A stretch of 64,000 nt of DNA from contig NZ_JAELTU010000003.1 in assembly GCF_016429015.1 (NCBI RefSeq), forward strand, positions 1 through 64,000. The letters are read 5' to 3'. Origin of the DNA: Rhizobium sp. ASV20 (GTDB lineage: Bacteria > Pseudomonadota > Alphaproteobacteria > Rhizobiales > Rhizobiaceae). The notes under the pieces are model-generated. The model saw only the letters and a list, made by a program, of their open reading frames with translations. It did not search any database and had not been told where the DNA came from. A program made the position numbers and the translations under genes. Below are positions 44,162 to 52,097 of this stretch, piece by piece; within the stretch, counting starts at the first letter, position 1, and the number at the start of each line of letters is the position of its first letter.

Positions 44162-45238
44162 TTAGTGCTGGACCGTGACGGCGACGTTCTTGTAGCCAAA
44201 CTGCGCTGTCACCGACGTATTCGTCACGGCACTCGAGCTGGTCTGAGAGGTCAGCGCATAGTTGCCGGTGCCAATCTGAACGGTTCCCTGAAGGTTCGAA
44301 CCTCCGAACTGGAAGCCGCCGCCCTGTACGCCGGACTGAGATGCTATGGCCGTGTTGTGATAGCCAGCCTGCACGATGAGGGAATCGTTGGAGCCGAGCG
44401 GATTGGCGATCTGTGCCGTCAGCGCGGTATTTCCAATACCGAATTGCGCAGTGCTTGCTTTATTCACACCGAAGAACGACTGCTGGTTTGTGGCCGCGAA
44501 ATTACGCCCGCCGGCCTGGAATGTGTCTTGCGAATTGTTGCCACCGGCTTGGGCGGCAAAGGACACGTTCTCCCAGCCAAACTGCGTCGTGGAAGAGGCA
44601 TTGCCGTTGCTGCCGATGACGCCCCATTGCGAGGTGGCGGCAAAGTTGCCGGCGCCCACCTGCAGCGTCGTCTGGTCGTTTTTACCGCCGTCCTGGCCAA
44701 CGACAGCGCCGTTGCCCCAACCAAACTGCATGGTATCCGAGCTGTTTGAGCCATGGGAACCATTGGTCTGAGTGGTGGCAGCAAAGTTCAACCCACCGAC
44801 CTGGAGCGTGTCCTGAGAATTGTCGCCCTTGGATTGATCCACGAATGCGGCATTGCCGAAGCCGAACTGGCTTGTTGTGGAATTGTTCTGCCCGCCATCA
44901 CGCTGGCGTGTTGACGCGAAGTTCAAGGTACCAAACTGGAGCGTGCTCTGGTCGTTGGTCTTGCCCTTCTGGTCTGCAACGGCGAAGTTGCCGGCGCCAA
45001 ATTGCAGGATGTCGGATGTATTGGACTTCGCCTTGTCCTGATTGGTGACCGCAAAGTTGCCGACGCCGTTCTGAAGGGTCAGTGCCTGATTGTTGCCGGT
45101 GCTCTGGCTCACGAAAGCGCCGTTGAAGGCGCCCATCTGACCAATGAATGATTCATTGTCAGCCGGTGGTGATGGGGGCTGCGCAAGTGCCAATGACGTA
45201 CTTGCCAGCAGAATGGCGAGAACTCCAATCGTCTTCAT
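44162..45238 (-). CDS. csgA: Major curlin, CsgA-like, with about 14 curlin repeats
   Basis: 358 residues. A clear signal peptide (TIGVLAILLASTSLALAQ) is followed by roughly 14 tandem repeats of 20-26 residues of the curlin type (x-Q-x-G-x-x-N-x-A-x-x-x-Q), for example TLQFGAGNFAV-like and TTLQVGAGNFAATSQ. Repeats alternate between a TLQxGxxNFAxTxQ form and a TxQFGxGNxAxxxQ form. E. coli CsgA has five repeats, so this is a large amyloid subunit. GGGAGG precedes the ATG at 45238. It is the first gene of the curli operon. Confidence 0.9.
   Translation of the reverse strand: MKTIGVLAILLASTSLALAQPPSPPADNESFIGQMGAFNGAFVSQSTGNNQALTLQNGVGNFAVTNQDKAKSNTSDILQFGAGNFAVADQKGKTNDQSTLQFGTLNFASTRQRDGGQNNSTTSQFGFGNAAFVDQSKGDNSQDTLQVGGLNFAATTQTNGSHGSNSSDTMQFGWGNGAVVGQDGGKNDQTTLQVGAGNFAATSQWGVIGSNGNASSTTQFGWENVSFAAQAGGNNSQDTFQAGGRNFAATNQQSFFGVNKASTAQFGIGNTALTAQIANPLGSNDSLIVQAGYHNTAIASQSGVQGGGFQFGGSNLQGTVQIGTGNYALTSQTSSSAVTNTSVTAQFGYKNVAVTVQH
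44165..45150 (-). repeat. Curlin repeat array (protein-level, about 14 units)
   Basis: The coding DNA is a string of diverged units of about 60-78 bases with conserved CAG/CAA-x-GGC-x-x-AAC-x-GCC positions. Repetition is strong at protein level but weak at DNA level, indicating an old, selected expansion rather than a recent slippage array. Confidence 0.8.
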
Positions 45239-45565
45239 ATCGATCCTCCCTGTTCTCCAAGACGGGGCAAGCGACCATTCACCGCCCTCAAGCATTTTAA
45301 TAGGCCGCCCGGGGAGAACCGAACAAGAGAACCCTTCGTACTAACAATGCGGTGCCAAGATGGATGAAATATTAGAGACCTACCTCAAAGTGAGTAGGAG
45401 TTTAGATATGAATTTTCTCAATACAAATATTATACTCATCTTTGACTATGCCCACTAAGCCATCAGGAAGACGGATAAGTGCAATCTAGATGCGCAACTA
45501 TTCATCTCACCCTCATGTAACTGCAATGAAAGGCTCGCCACATAATAATGGATTAGTTGACAGTC
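45239..45565. promoter_or_regulatory. Divergent control region of curli operon and HigB cassette
   Basis: 327 bases without a gene. The AT-rich middle (45340-45480) should hold both promoters. A near-palindrome CCTACCTCA-AAG-TGAGTAGG lies at 45379-45398. Part of it, ACCTCAAAGT (45382-45391), recurs upstream of the crp-type gene (49264-49273), and CTACCTC recurs upstream of the luxR-type gene (48153-48159), so it is a candidate operator for one of those regulators. Confidence 0.45.
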
Positions 45566-46051
45566 ATGACGACGTTTGACAGTCTCGTAGCATCAGAAGC
45601 AATCGTGAAGGTTGAGATTCAGCTTGGTCGAAAGCAGTTGCCCAAGAGACTGCTTTTTGCCACTCCAGGTTTTGTTGATTGGTTGAGTGAACGTGTAAGC
45701 AAGGACGAACCGTCAACACTCGGCGCGGTGCTTAGGCCTGTCGAACAGCTGGATTTTCTCTTCTACACATTCGTCTCGGGCAAGCCGCTCATTCACTCCA
45801 GGCAATTTAAAGCAATTCGGCTTGAGAGAAATGCCGTTTGGGAGCTGAAGACCGTGGATTTCCGCATATTCGGCTGGTTTGCCATGCACAACTGCTTCGT
45901 CGCAGTGTTCGGGGACTGGGCCGATCACGTGAAGGATCATGATCTTTATCGTGGCTACCGGCTGGAGGTGCGCAGGTTGCGCCGCGAGCTCGGTGTTGGT
46001 GATGCATTATGTGTAGAGGGAGCAAATCCGGGCGATGTCATTTCGGTTTGA
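45566..46051 (+). CDS. HigB/Gp49-like toxin-family protein
   Basis: 161 residues from ATG 45566 (a TTG at 45557 is the alternative). The C-terminal half fits the phage-derived Gp49-like/HigB RelE-superfamily: AVWELKTVDFRIFGWFAMHNCFVAVFGDWADHVKDHDLYRGY, followed by LEVRRLRRELG. These toxins cleave mRNA at the ribosome or are inactive relatives. It overlaps an XRE-type gene by 17 bases, the toxin-first order of HigBA. At 161 residues it is longer than a minimal RelE fold (about 100), with an extra N-terminal region. Confidence 0.75.
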   Translation: MTTFDSLVASEAIVKVEIQLGRKQLPKRLLFATPGFVDWLSERVSKDEPSTLGAVLRPVEQLDFLFYTFVSGKPLIHSRQFKAIRLERNAVWELKTVDFRIFGWFAMHNCFVAVFGDWADHVKDHDLYRGYRLEVRRLRRELGVGDALCVEGANPGDVISV

Positions 46052-46442
46052 GATTGGCGCGCGCACGCGTGCGGCTAGCCGCTTTGTTTCCAATGTTCGC
46101 AGCGATCTGGTCGCCGCCATCATGGCGAGGAGGACCGAGAGAGGCATCACGCAGCAGCAGCTCGCGGAATTCGTCGGCGTTAGCCGAAGGGACTTGAACA
46201 GCTATCTCTGCGGGCAAAGGGAGCTTCCGCTTCGATCGATCGCAGATCTCGCCTGGGCACTCGACAAGGAGATTCATGTCGAGCTGCGCGACCTCATCGG
46301 GGCGCCGGATGGCGGTTGCGGCTCGGAACCGGAGACGCGAGCCGCACTCCATCCAGTTTGCTCCAGTGGGGTCGCCACCTGGAGTTCTTCGCGCGCGATC
46401 CGCACGATTGTGGTCCGCACCAACACTGATCAGGACGAGTGA
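46035..46442 (+). CDS. XRE-family DNA-binding protein (antitoxin-like)
   Basis: 135 residues with a helix-turn-helix at about 33-85: RRTERGITQQQLAEFVGVSRRDLNSYLCGQRELPLRSIADLAWALD. The C-terminal 45 residues are low-complexity and may be disordered. It overlaps the HigB-like gene and is followed 4 bases later by a DUF6941 gene. It probably neutralises the toxin and represses the cassette, as HigA does; this is by analogy. Confidence 0.8.
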   Translation: MSFRFEIGARTRAASRFVSNVRSDLVAAIMARRTERGITQQQLAEFVGVSRRDLNSYLCGQRELPLRSIADLAWALDKEIHVELRDLIGAPDGGCGSEPETRAALHPVCSSGVATWSSSRAIRTIVVRTNTDQDE

Positions 46443-46446
46443 AGAC

Positions 46447-46872
46447 ATGCGCTACGGATATTGTATCTTTTGCGACGACGTTCGCACCGAAATCGGAGAG
46501 AAGCTAAGCTTCATCGGCGTTTACAGTGGCGTGTTGACGCTACCGGAGTTTCCGTTTTCCCTGCCCAAGTTCTGCGTTCATGTGAACCTGATTACCTCCG
46601 CGACGGAACCATATCGCTCCATCGTGCTGCGCTGCGCCGCTCCCGGCGACCGACAACCAATTCTGGAGGAGCGATTGGATCCAGCTCAACTCGATGAGCA
46701 AAAGGATCTGTCCACGGGGATGGACGTGAACAACGCTTCGCTCAATGTCGTCCTCGGCGCCAGCCTCATCTTCTCACCGCTGAGATTGCGTCATCCCGGC
46801 TTGCTGACCGTCAGCGCCATCATCGACGACAAACCGGCGGAAATCGCATCGCTGCGCGTAGCACAACGCTGA
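46447..46872 (+). CDS. DUF6941-like protein
   Basis: 141 residues starting MRYGYCIFCDDVRTEIGEKL, then SFIGVYSGVLTLPEFPFSLPKFCVHV, a mostly beta pattern I associate with DUF6941 (family name from memory, not checked). No catalytic motif is evident. I chose ATG 46447, four bases after the XRE stop; the longer frame from 46276 overlaps that gene. Tight linkage suggests it is the third member of a toxin-antitoxin-like cassette. Confidence 0.7.
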   Translation: MRYGYCIFCDDVRTEIGEKLSFIGVYSGVLTLPEFPFSLPKFCVHVNLITSATEPYRSIVLRCAAPGDRQPILEERLDPAQLDEQKDLSTGMDVNNASLNVVLGASLIFSPLRLRHPGLLTVSAIIDDKPAEIASLRVAQR

Positions 46873-47388
46873 GGGTGGCGGCCACTCCGGCTCGCCAGAT
46901 CGACTGGCGACTATTCCACTGAAGGGATTGAGGGCTTAAGCATCCAATGGGAGGTTTACCCTTGATGCGCCCGGCGGCAAGTCTTCTCGATCCGGGGAAT
47001 TCAACAGCATCTTTCGAAAAACAGCGCCGCTCATCTCGAAGAACGATAGATAAGACATCCTTGAGATCGAAGCCTATCGCGGTCGGAGCGTTCGGGCTTT
47101 TGATGGCGACGAGACCATATCTTGCGCGTGCTTTCACGCCATTCCGGCCATAGAGCTACCCGCATTCTTGATGGAATGATTGAGAAGCGTGACGGCGTTC
47201 CTCACCCTCTCCGTCATTCGGCCGGCAGCATATCGCCCGCCTGCGCGTGCCGAGCGTCCCAAGATGATGCAGTCCGGCCGGCTCACTGACATGCGCCCAC
47301 AGGGCGCTGGCCGGATTAGAAGGACTGAGGCGCAACCATACGGCCTCTACGACTGTTCATTCGGCAGCCGCGATCCGCGGCGACATAG
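46873..47388. other. 516-base stretch without a supported gene
   Basis: Apart from the small hairpin at 46892-46910 I see no gene or RNA here. A minus-strand frame (46820-47137) overlaps the DUF6941 3' end and lacks a credible start or domain. The stretch separates two convergent units, the plus-strand cassette and the minus-strand LuxR-type gene. Confidence 0.5.
46892..46910 (+). terminator. Short hairpin after DUF6941 gene
   Basis: A 7-base stem (TCGCCAG / CTGGCGA) with a 5-base loop lies 19 bases after the stop codon without a T tract; it is a weak terminator candidate. Confidence 0.35.
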
Positions 47389-48147
47389 CTAACGGACGAG
47401 TTCGCGGATCTTGTAGGCGACTTCAGTCCGGTTCGTTGCATTCAGCTTCTTCATTATATTGCGAATGTGAACTTTGACCGTGCTCTCGCAAAGATCCATT
47501 TCATAGGCGATGATCTTGTTCGCCTTCCCGCGCCTTAAGGCCTCGGCAACAACCACTTCACGCGGCGTGAACAGACTGTCGAGACAACCGTTTCGGCTTG
47601 CCACGGGCGTAATCGCCTCTTTGGCTGCCAACAAGCTGCTCGCCGGAACGAAGACGCCGCCAGCGCGTGCCAATGCCAAAGCCTCTGCCGCAACCTTGAT
47701 ACCGACGCTGGTCGGGATGTAACCACGCGCACCACATTCGAGCGCGTGCAGGAGCTGCGCAAGCTCATCGCCATCGGCACCGACGATGACTGGACTTGTC
47801 TGGAACCTTTCCACGAGTGCGCAAATCTTGGCGCTGACATCGGTATCGGAAACCTTGCGACCGCCGATCATGAAGAGCACTGCCGAAGGCAATGCTTGCA
47901 TATTGCGCGTCTGCCATTCATCCAGCGAACCGACAGTGACAATGCGCATGGCGCTGTCGCATTCGGCCAGGCTCTTGGACAGGCACTCACGATCCAATGC
48001 CCTGGAATCGATCAGCAGGATATAATCCTCCCATTCATCGACACCAGGCGTGCTGAATGGTCTCAAGCTATCCGATGCCCGAACAGAAATGATACGCGCC
48101 GTTCCATCTGACGTGAATTTCTCACTTGTTATTGATTGTCCATGCAT
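47389..48147 (-). CDS. LuxR/NarL-type regulator with degenerate receiver domain
   Basis: 252 residues. The C-terminal LuxR helix-turn-helix is clear: LFTPREVVVAEALRRGKANKIIAYEMDLCESTVKVHIRNIMKKLNATNRTEVAYKIREL. The N-terminal half has receiver-like strands (YILLIDSRALDRECLSKSL, PVIVGADGDELAQLLHALECGARGYIPTSVG), but the phosphoacceptor Asp expected after the third strand is missing (AVLFMIGG). It is therefore probably not phosphorylated, like CsgD or other atypical regulators. Its place between curli and polysaccharide genes suggests control of matrix production. Confidence 0.88.
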   Translation of the reverse strand: MHGQSITSEKFTSDGTARIISVRASDSLRPFSTPGVDEWEDYILLIDSRALDRECLSKSLAECDSAMRIVTVGSLDEWQTRNMQALPSAVLFMIGGRKVSDTDVSAKICALVERFQTSPVIVGADGDELAQLLHALECGARGYIPTSVGIKVAAEALALARAGGVFVPASSLLAAKEAITPVASRNGCLDSLFTPREVVVAEALRRGKANKIIAYEMDLCESTVKVHIRNIMKKLNATNRTEVAYKIRELVR

Positions 48148-48402
48148 AGCCGCTACCTCTACTCATTAAAAATCACATTGTATTTTTGGAAGACGCGCTA
48201 GTATTCATTCGAACCAAATAGCATAATCGGCACATTGATCGAAGTTCATCCCAATTTCGCATGTCATCCCCCTCGTTTTTCTTTAGCTTGTTAGAAATTA
48301 CGTATTTTTCTTTCTTGCGCATTAACATGTGTTAATGATTAATAGAAATATTAGAGAATTCTATGTTCACATATTCACTTCATGATAGTTATTTACATGC
48401 AA
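48148..48402. promoter_or_regulatory. AT-rich upstream region of the luxR-type gene
   Basis: 255 bases, very AT-rich (about 48165-48400), between two minus-strand regulators. It contains CTACCTCTACTCA at 48153-48165, which shares CTACCTC and, on the other strand, TGAGTAG with the curli upstream site. No gene is seen. Confidence 0.45.
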
Positions 48403-49134
48403 TCAAACCATAGTTGCATCGAAACAGGCTTCATCGAAGTCGACAAGATCGGCAAGGCGTGCACGATCGAGAAAGACAACTATACCGTTACGGAACAACA
48501 AAAGACGGGCTTCCCTCATATCCCGCAACACCCGGTTTATATGGACCGTCGATAAGCCGACGGCATCACCGATATCTGCTTGCGTCAAAGGGCAATCGAA
48601 ATACTCGCAATTATCATAGTCGCGAGACAAACCGGCACGCGTTCCAAGCTCAAGCAGCATATGTCCCGTTCTCTCGAGAGCATCGCGCCGCCCCATACTC
48701 GCCAGCCGCTCGGACATGCGGGCCTGATGTCGCATCAGTTCGCCGATGACAATGCGATAGAAAAATGTTGGCGCCTCAATCTTGGGGAGTGAGGTGAAGT
48801 CTGGAAATGCCACCACCGTCACATTCGTGACGGCTCGCACGGTCTCGCGTGAGAGTGCTGTCAGCGTCGTCGAGATCATGCCACCGTGCAGTACAAATTC
48901 CGTCACGAAGCGCGTGCCGTTCGGCAACATCTTGCTGCAGGCAGCCCATCCGTTCACCACGAACAGAAGACGCGGCGCCTCGTCATCGTATCCGCAGATC
49001 GCACTGCCGGCTGTAAACGTTCGCGTTACGCCACCTAGGTTGCGAATATGTTCAATTGGAATCTGCACTGGCATGCCGTCATCCCCTTGGACGCGAAGCA
49101 TCTCCCGAATACACCTTTGAGCATTCGAAAACAT
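48403..49134 (-). CDS. Crp/Fnr-family transcriptional regulator
   Basis: 243 residues from ATG 49134 (GGAG 6 bases upstream). An N-terminal cyclic-nucleotide-binding-like beta barrel (TFTAGSAICGYDDEAPRLLFVVNGWAACSKMLPNGTRF) is followed by the dimer helix and a Crp-type helix-turn-helix: CPLTQADIGDAVGLSTVHINRVLRDMREARLLLFRNGIVVFLD. No Fnr-type N-terminal cysteine cluster is present, so it is not an iron-sulfur oxygen sensor. It is next to the LuxR-type regulator and downstream of polysaccharide genes. Confidence 0.88.
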   Translation of the reverse strand: MFSNAQRCIREMLRVQGDDGMPVQIPIEHIRNLGGVTRTFTAGSAICGYDDEAPRLLFVVNGWAACSKMLPNGTRFVTEFVLHGGMISTTLTALSRETVRAVTNVTVVAFPDFTSLPKIEAPTFFYRIVIGELMRHQARMSERLASMGRRDALERTGHMLLELGTRAGLSRDYDNCEYFDCPLTQADIGDAVGLSTVHINRVLRDMREARLLLFRNGIVVFLDRARLADLVDFDEACFDATMV

Positions 49135-49304
49135 AGTAAGCTCCAACTACTTAATAGCATGAAAATCACATGAAGTCTTTAATTCAAAATCATATTTTAT
49201 TCTTATATAAATTTACTCGATCCGGTCGCGCTTCGATTAACTTCTTATGTATACTTAAATAAAACCTCAAAGTATCAATGCGCAATATACTTTAAACTCA
49301 GAGA

Positions 49305-50543
49305 CTATTCGCGTTGCATCAGAAACGACAAAGGCTCACTTGATTGATCACATTCCAACAGATGGCGGCGCATGTTCGAAATTCCGGCCTGGGTCTCCGC
49401 AACAACAATCTGATGTCGAAGTGGCTCGATTCCGTCCCTTTCCGCCGCCTTGACTAGGGACGCAACACATACCGGGGATGATGTCGTATTCTTTACAAGA
49501 TAGTCCTCCCGCCCGACGGAGTTGAAGAAGCCTTCGACCTTCTTGTCCCAGCTCAGGCCAACATGCGGGATCCTCAATGCATAGGCTGCAATACAAGCAT
49601 GCAGGCGATGCGCCAGGATCACATCCATCGATGAGATTGTTTCGATAAGGCCGTCAGGAGTTGTCGGACGCCGAGCAATATCAAGGGCATCGCGATCGAA
49701 AGCTCTATGTCTGGCTACCGAGCTCAAAATGCGTTCCGCAAAGCTTTGATCTTCCCTGGCCCCGTTGCAAAACAACATCACCCGCATTCCGTCATCCAGA
49801 AACAGGCCGATCAGATCCCTGTAGGCATCGATGGTGGAGAACGGGATAGCGGCGAGTGCCGATGTACTGTGCCGGCGCAGTATAATCGGATCGGTCACAC
49901 ATAGGCCGACGGTCAATCGACCGGCTGCTGACTGTGCGGACCTCTGCACCGTCGATAGGGGCCGGATCAAAAGTCCGGGATCCCGAACGATTTTCGCCCT
50001 CGGCCCTTCCGGAAAGTGCTCGTTCCAATTATCCTGGGCAAACCCATCACGCACGGAGAGATGAACAAGCCGCGCCCGTTTCGCACGACCGAAGAGTTCA
50101 TATGCGGGATTCGACCAGTGCTTGCTGACGCCGACCGCATAGATCGCCAGGGGACGATCCTGTCGGGAAACGCAGTCCAGCACCGTGCCGATTTTCAATG
50201 GGAAATTAAGGTCATCATCTTGAAACAGGTTGCCGCCACCGATCACCACGACGTCGGCATTGGCGATTTTTTCACTCCAGTAGGCAGCAAGTCGGCGCAG
50301 ATTGCGTTTTAAACCCTGCCTGACCACCGAGCGCCGCGCAGCAGCGGGTAGCCAGCGCAGCAATCCAAGTATCAGGCGCCGCCGCGCACCATGCCCCCCG
50401 GAGAAGTCCCGGCGCCCTGCCAGGTCAACGGTCTCCACGTCAACATTGCCTCCACCATTTGCAAGAGCGGTCTCAATGCACTCTGCAAGCAGCCCGTCGC
50501 CGAGGTTTTCGCTGTATTTGACATTGAAAACGAGGACTTTCAT
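49305..50543 (-). CDS. Polysaccharide pyruvyltransferase family protein
   Basis: 412 residues with the PF04230-type pattern: NVKYSENLGDGLLAECIE at the N-terminus, VVVIGGGNLFQDDDLNFPL, LSVRDGFAQDNW, IVRDPGLL and the C-terminal SSMDVILAHRLHACIAAYALRIPHVGLSWDKKVEGFF. Such enzymes add ketal-pyruvyl groups to sugars of exopolysaccharides (compare rhizobial ExoV, CsaB). It overlaps the Wzy-like gene by 4 bases, so they form one operon. The AT-rich gap after it (49135-49304) holds the crp-type promoter. Confidence 0.88.
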   Translation of the reverse strand: MKVLVFNVKYSENLGDGLLAECIETALANGGGNVDVETVDLAGRRDFSGGHGARRRLILGLLRWLPAAARRSVVRQGLKRNLRRLAAYWSEKIANADVVVIGGGNLFQDDDLNFPLKIGTVLDCVSRQDRPLAIYAVGVSKHWSNPAYELFGRAKRARLVHLSVRDGFAQDNWNEHFPEGPRAKIVRDPGLLIRPLSTVQRSAQSAAGRLTVGLCVTDPIILRRHSTSALAAIPFSTIDAYRDLIGLFLDDGMRVMLFCNGAREDQSFAERILSSVARHRAFDRDALDIARRPTTPDGLIETISSMDVILAHRLHACIAAYALRIPHVGLSWDKKVEGFFNSVGREDYLVKNTTSSPVCVASLVKAAERDGIEPLRHQIVVAETQAGISNMRRHLLECDQSSEPLSFLMQRE

Positions 50544-51964
50544 CTCAGCTCTCCAACGGCGCCGTACCGTGGCGCGTATTCCGTTCGGGCCAGATGTCTG
50601 CCGGGACTGAGGGCTGAAATACTGCCTGCCAGTATGTAGAACATCAGCCCAAGGTCATAAACGGTGCCGGAGGTTGCTGCAGAGATGAGAACCGTGATGA
50701 GGCCGGCTTTGGCCGCGCGTACAACCGCAAGCGCCTGTTTCGAAGATGATGGCCCCGGGCGCGTGTCCACCATTAGCAACCGCCCGACGAAAACGGCAAA
50801 GAGCACCGTGCCAAAAACGCCGATATTGGACAGCAAGACAAGGCCAAAACTCGATGCGCGCGCGCTTCCAAGCCCGGCACCGAAGCCGTTCGTATCGAGG
50901 AAAGCCTGATACGCCATCGCATTCCACATGAAGCGCTCTCGCCCCGATTGGCTGTCCGCCTTGGAAAACAGCATCTCATCGAGAAACTCCCGGAGATTGT
51001 GCACGAGGTCAGGCATGACGATCAGAACGAAGAAAATGACGAGCGGCATGCCGGCCAATATCGAAACAATCATGACCGGTCGGCCCGTTCCCGGCTCAAA
51101 TCGCGATGCCTGGAACGACTGCAGGCACAGGATGGGCAGGATGACGGCGAGCCCGACAAGCGCCGTCGCGGAGGTCGAGAGGATCAAAGCCACCAGAAGC
51201 AAGCCGGACACAAGTCCTGTTATGCTCGAGCGGATGCCTGCAAGCCAAAGGCTTGCGACGATCGCGAAAAGCACAAGGGTAAAATCGGCAAATGCCGAGG
51301 CTTCCGGGAAGGTGCCGGAAATGCGCTTCAGCCCACCTTTTTCGGCATTGGTCAGAAGCGCGTAGTTCGCGGTGCGCACGAAGGCGAGCAAGAAATCCGT
51401 ATGTGTGAAGTAGGTCACGATATCGGCAAGGGCAAAGCTGAGATTGACGCCCGCGACAATCAGAATACCGCTGACGAAGATCGCCGGAACGTTATTTCGT
51501 CGGAAAAACGCAAACGTGGCGATGAAGGCGATAAGGCCGCCAATGGCATAGACCGACTGCGTTATGTTGTTCGATGAGGCTTGCAACGGAACCAGCGCAA
51601 TAAGGCTGTGCGTGCCGATCGATCTCTGCACCGTCATCGTCTGCGTCATGCCCTGGAACATCCGCGGGAAGAAAACGGCCGTGAACACTCCAAAGGCCGT
51701 CAAAAGCAGAAGGAAGAATCCGGGACGCCAAGGTGCAAGCGCGCTCAGAAACGGCCCTTCGCCATAGGCTGCAAACAGCCGCGCGGTGAAGAAAAGCAGG
51801 AACAGGCTTGGCACAAGTACCGACGCCCCCCCCAGACCGGGGACGCTGAACGCTGCAGCGGCACCAAACACCGTCGATAGGGCCATTACGATGAATGACC
51901 ATCGAACGGGCGCAGCCAATATCGCTACACCGACGATCAGCGTTATGAGCCCCATGGCATTCAT
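50540..51964 (-). CDS. O-antigen ligase/polymerase-like membrane protein (Wzy/ExoQ type)
   Basis: 474 residues with about 11-12 hydrophobic segments and a larger periplasmic loop (about residues 300-370, containing EFLDEMLFSKADSQSGRERFMWNAMAYQAF). The segment GRERFMWNAM...GFGAGLGSARASSFGLVLLSNIG resembles the Wzy_C family (x-R-x-x-x-W-x-x-A and GxGxG patterns). It probably polymerises or transfers polysaccharide repeat units at the periplasmic face. It is transcribed divergently from a GH16 glycanase. Confidence 0.8.
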   Translation of the reverse strand: MNAMGLITLIVGVAILAAPVRWSFIVMALSTVFGAAAAFSVPGLGGASVLVPSLFLLFFTARLFAAYGEGPFLSALAPWRPGFFLLLLTAFGVFTAVFFPRMFQGMTQTMTVQRSIGTHSLIALVPLQASSNNITQSVYAIGGLIAFIATFAFFRRNNVPAIFVSGILIVAGVNLSFALADIVTYFTHTDFLLAFVRTANYALLTNAEKGGLKRISGTFPEASAFADFTLVLFAIVASLWLAGIRSSITGLVSGLLLVALILSTSATALVGLAVILPILCLQSFQASRFEPGTGRPVMIVSILAGMPLVIFFVLIVMPDLVHNLREFLDEMLFSKADSQSGRERFMWNAMAYQAFLDTNGFGAGLGSARASSFGLVLLSNIGVFGTVLFAVFVGRLLMVDTRPGPSSSKQALAVVRAAKAGLITVLISAATSGTVYDLGLMFYILAGSISALSPGRHLARTEYAPRYGAVGELR

Positions 51965-52097
51965 GTTTCGTCGTCCAGCCGCTTTGCCTCATTGTTGCCG
52001 CAAACTACCATGGCATCAGCGTCGCTGTATCTCCGCCTTCCCTAAGCCTTTTGGTGGACGCATCAGCCGAAATACGTTGTATACCGTGGGCATCGAG

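Noticed and set aside
44162..45238. Possible CRISPR or DNA tandem repeat over the csgA-like gene
   Set aside because: Unit spacing varies and DNA identity is low; the repetition is the curlin protein repeat.
46820..47137. 105-codon minus-strand frame
   Set aside because: It overlaps the DUF6941 3' end, has no domain and no convincing start.
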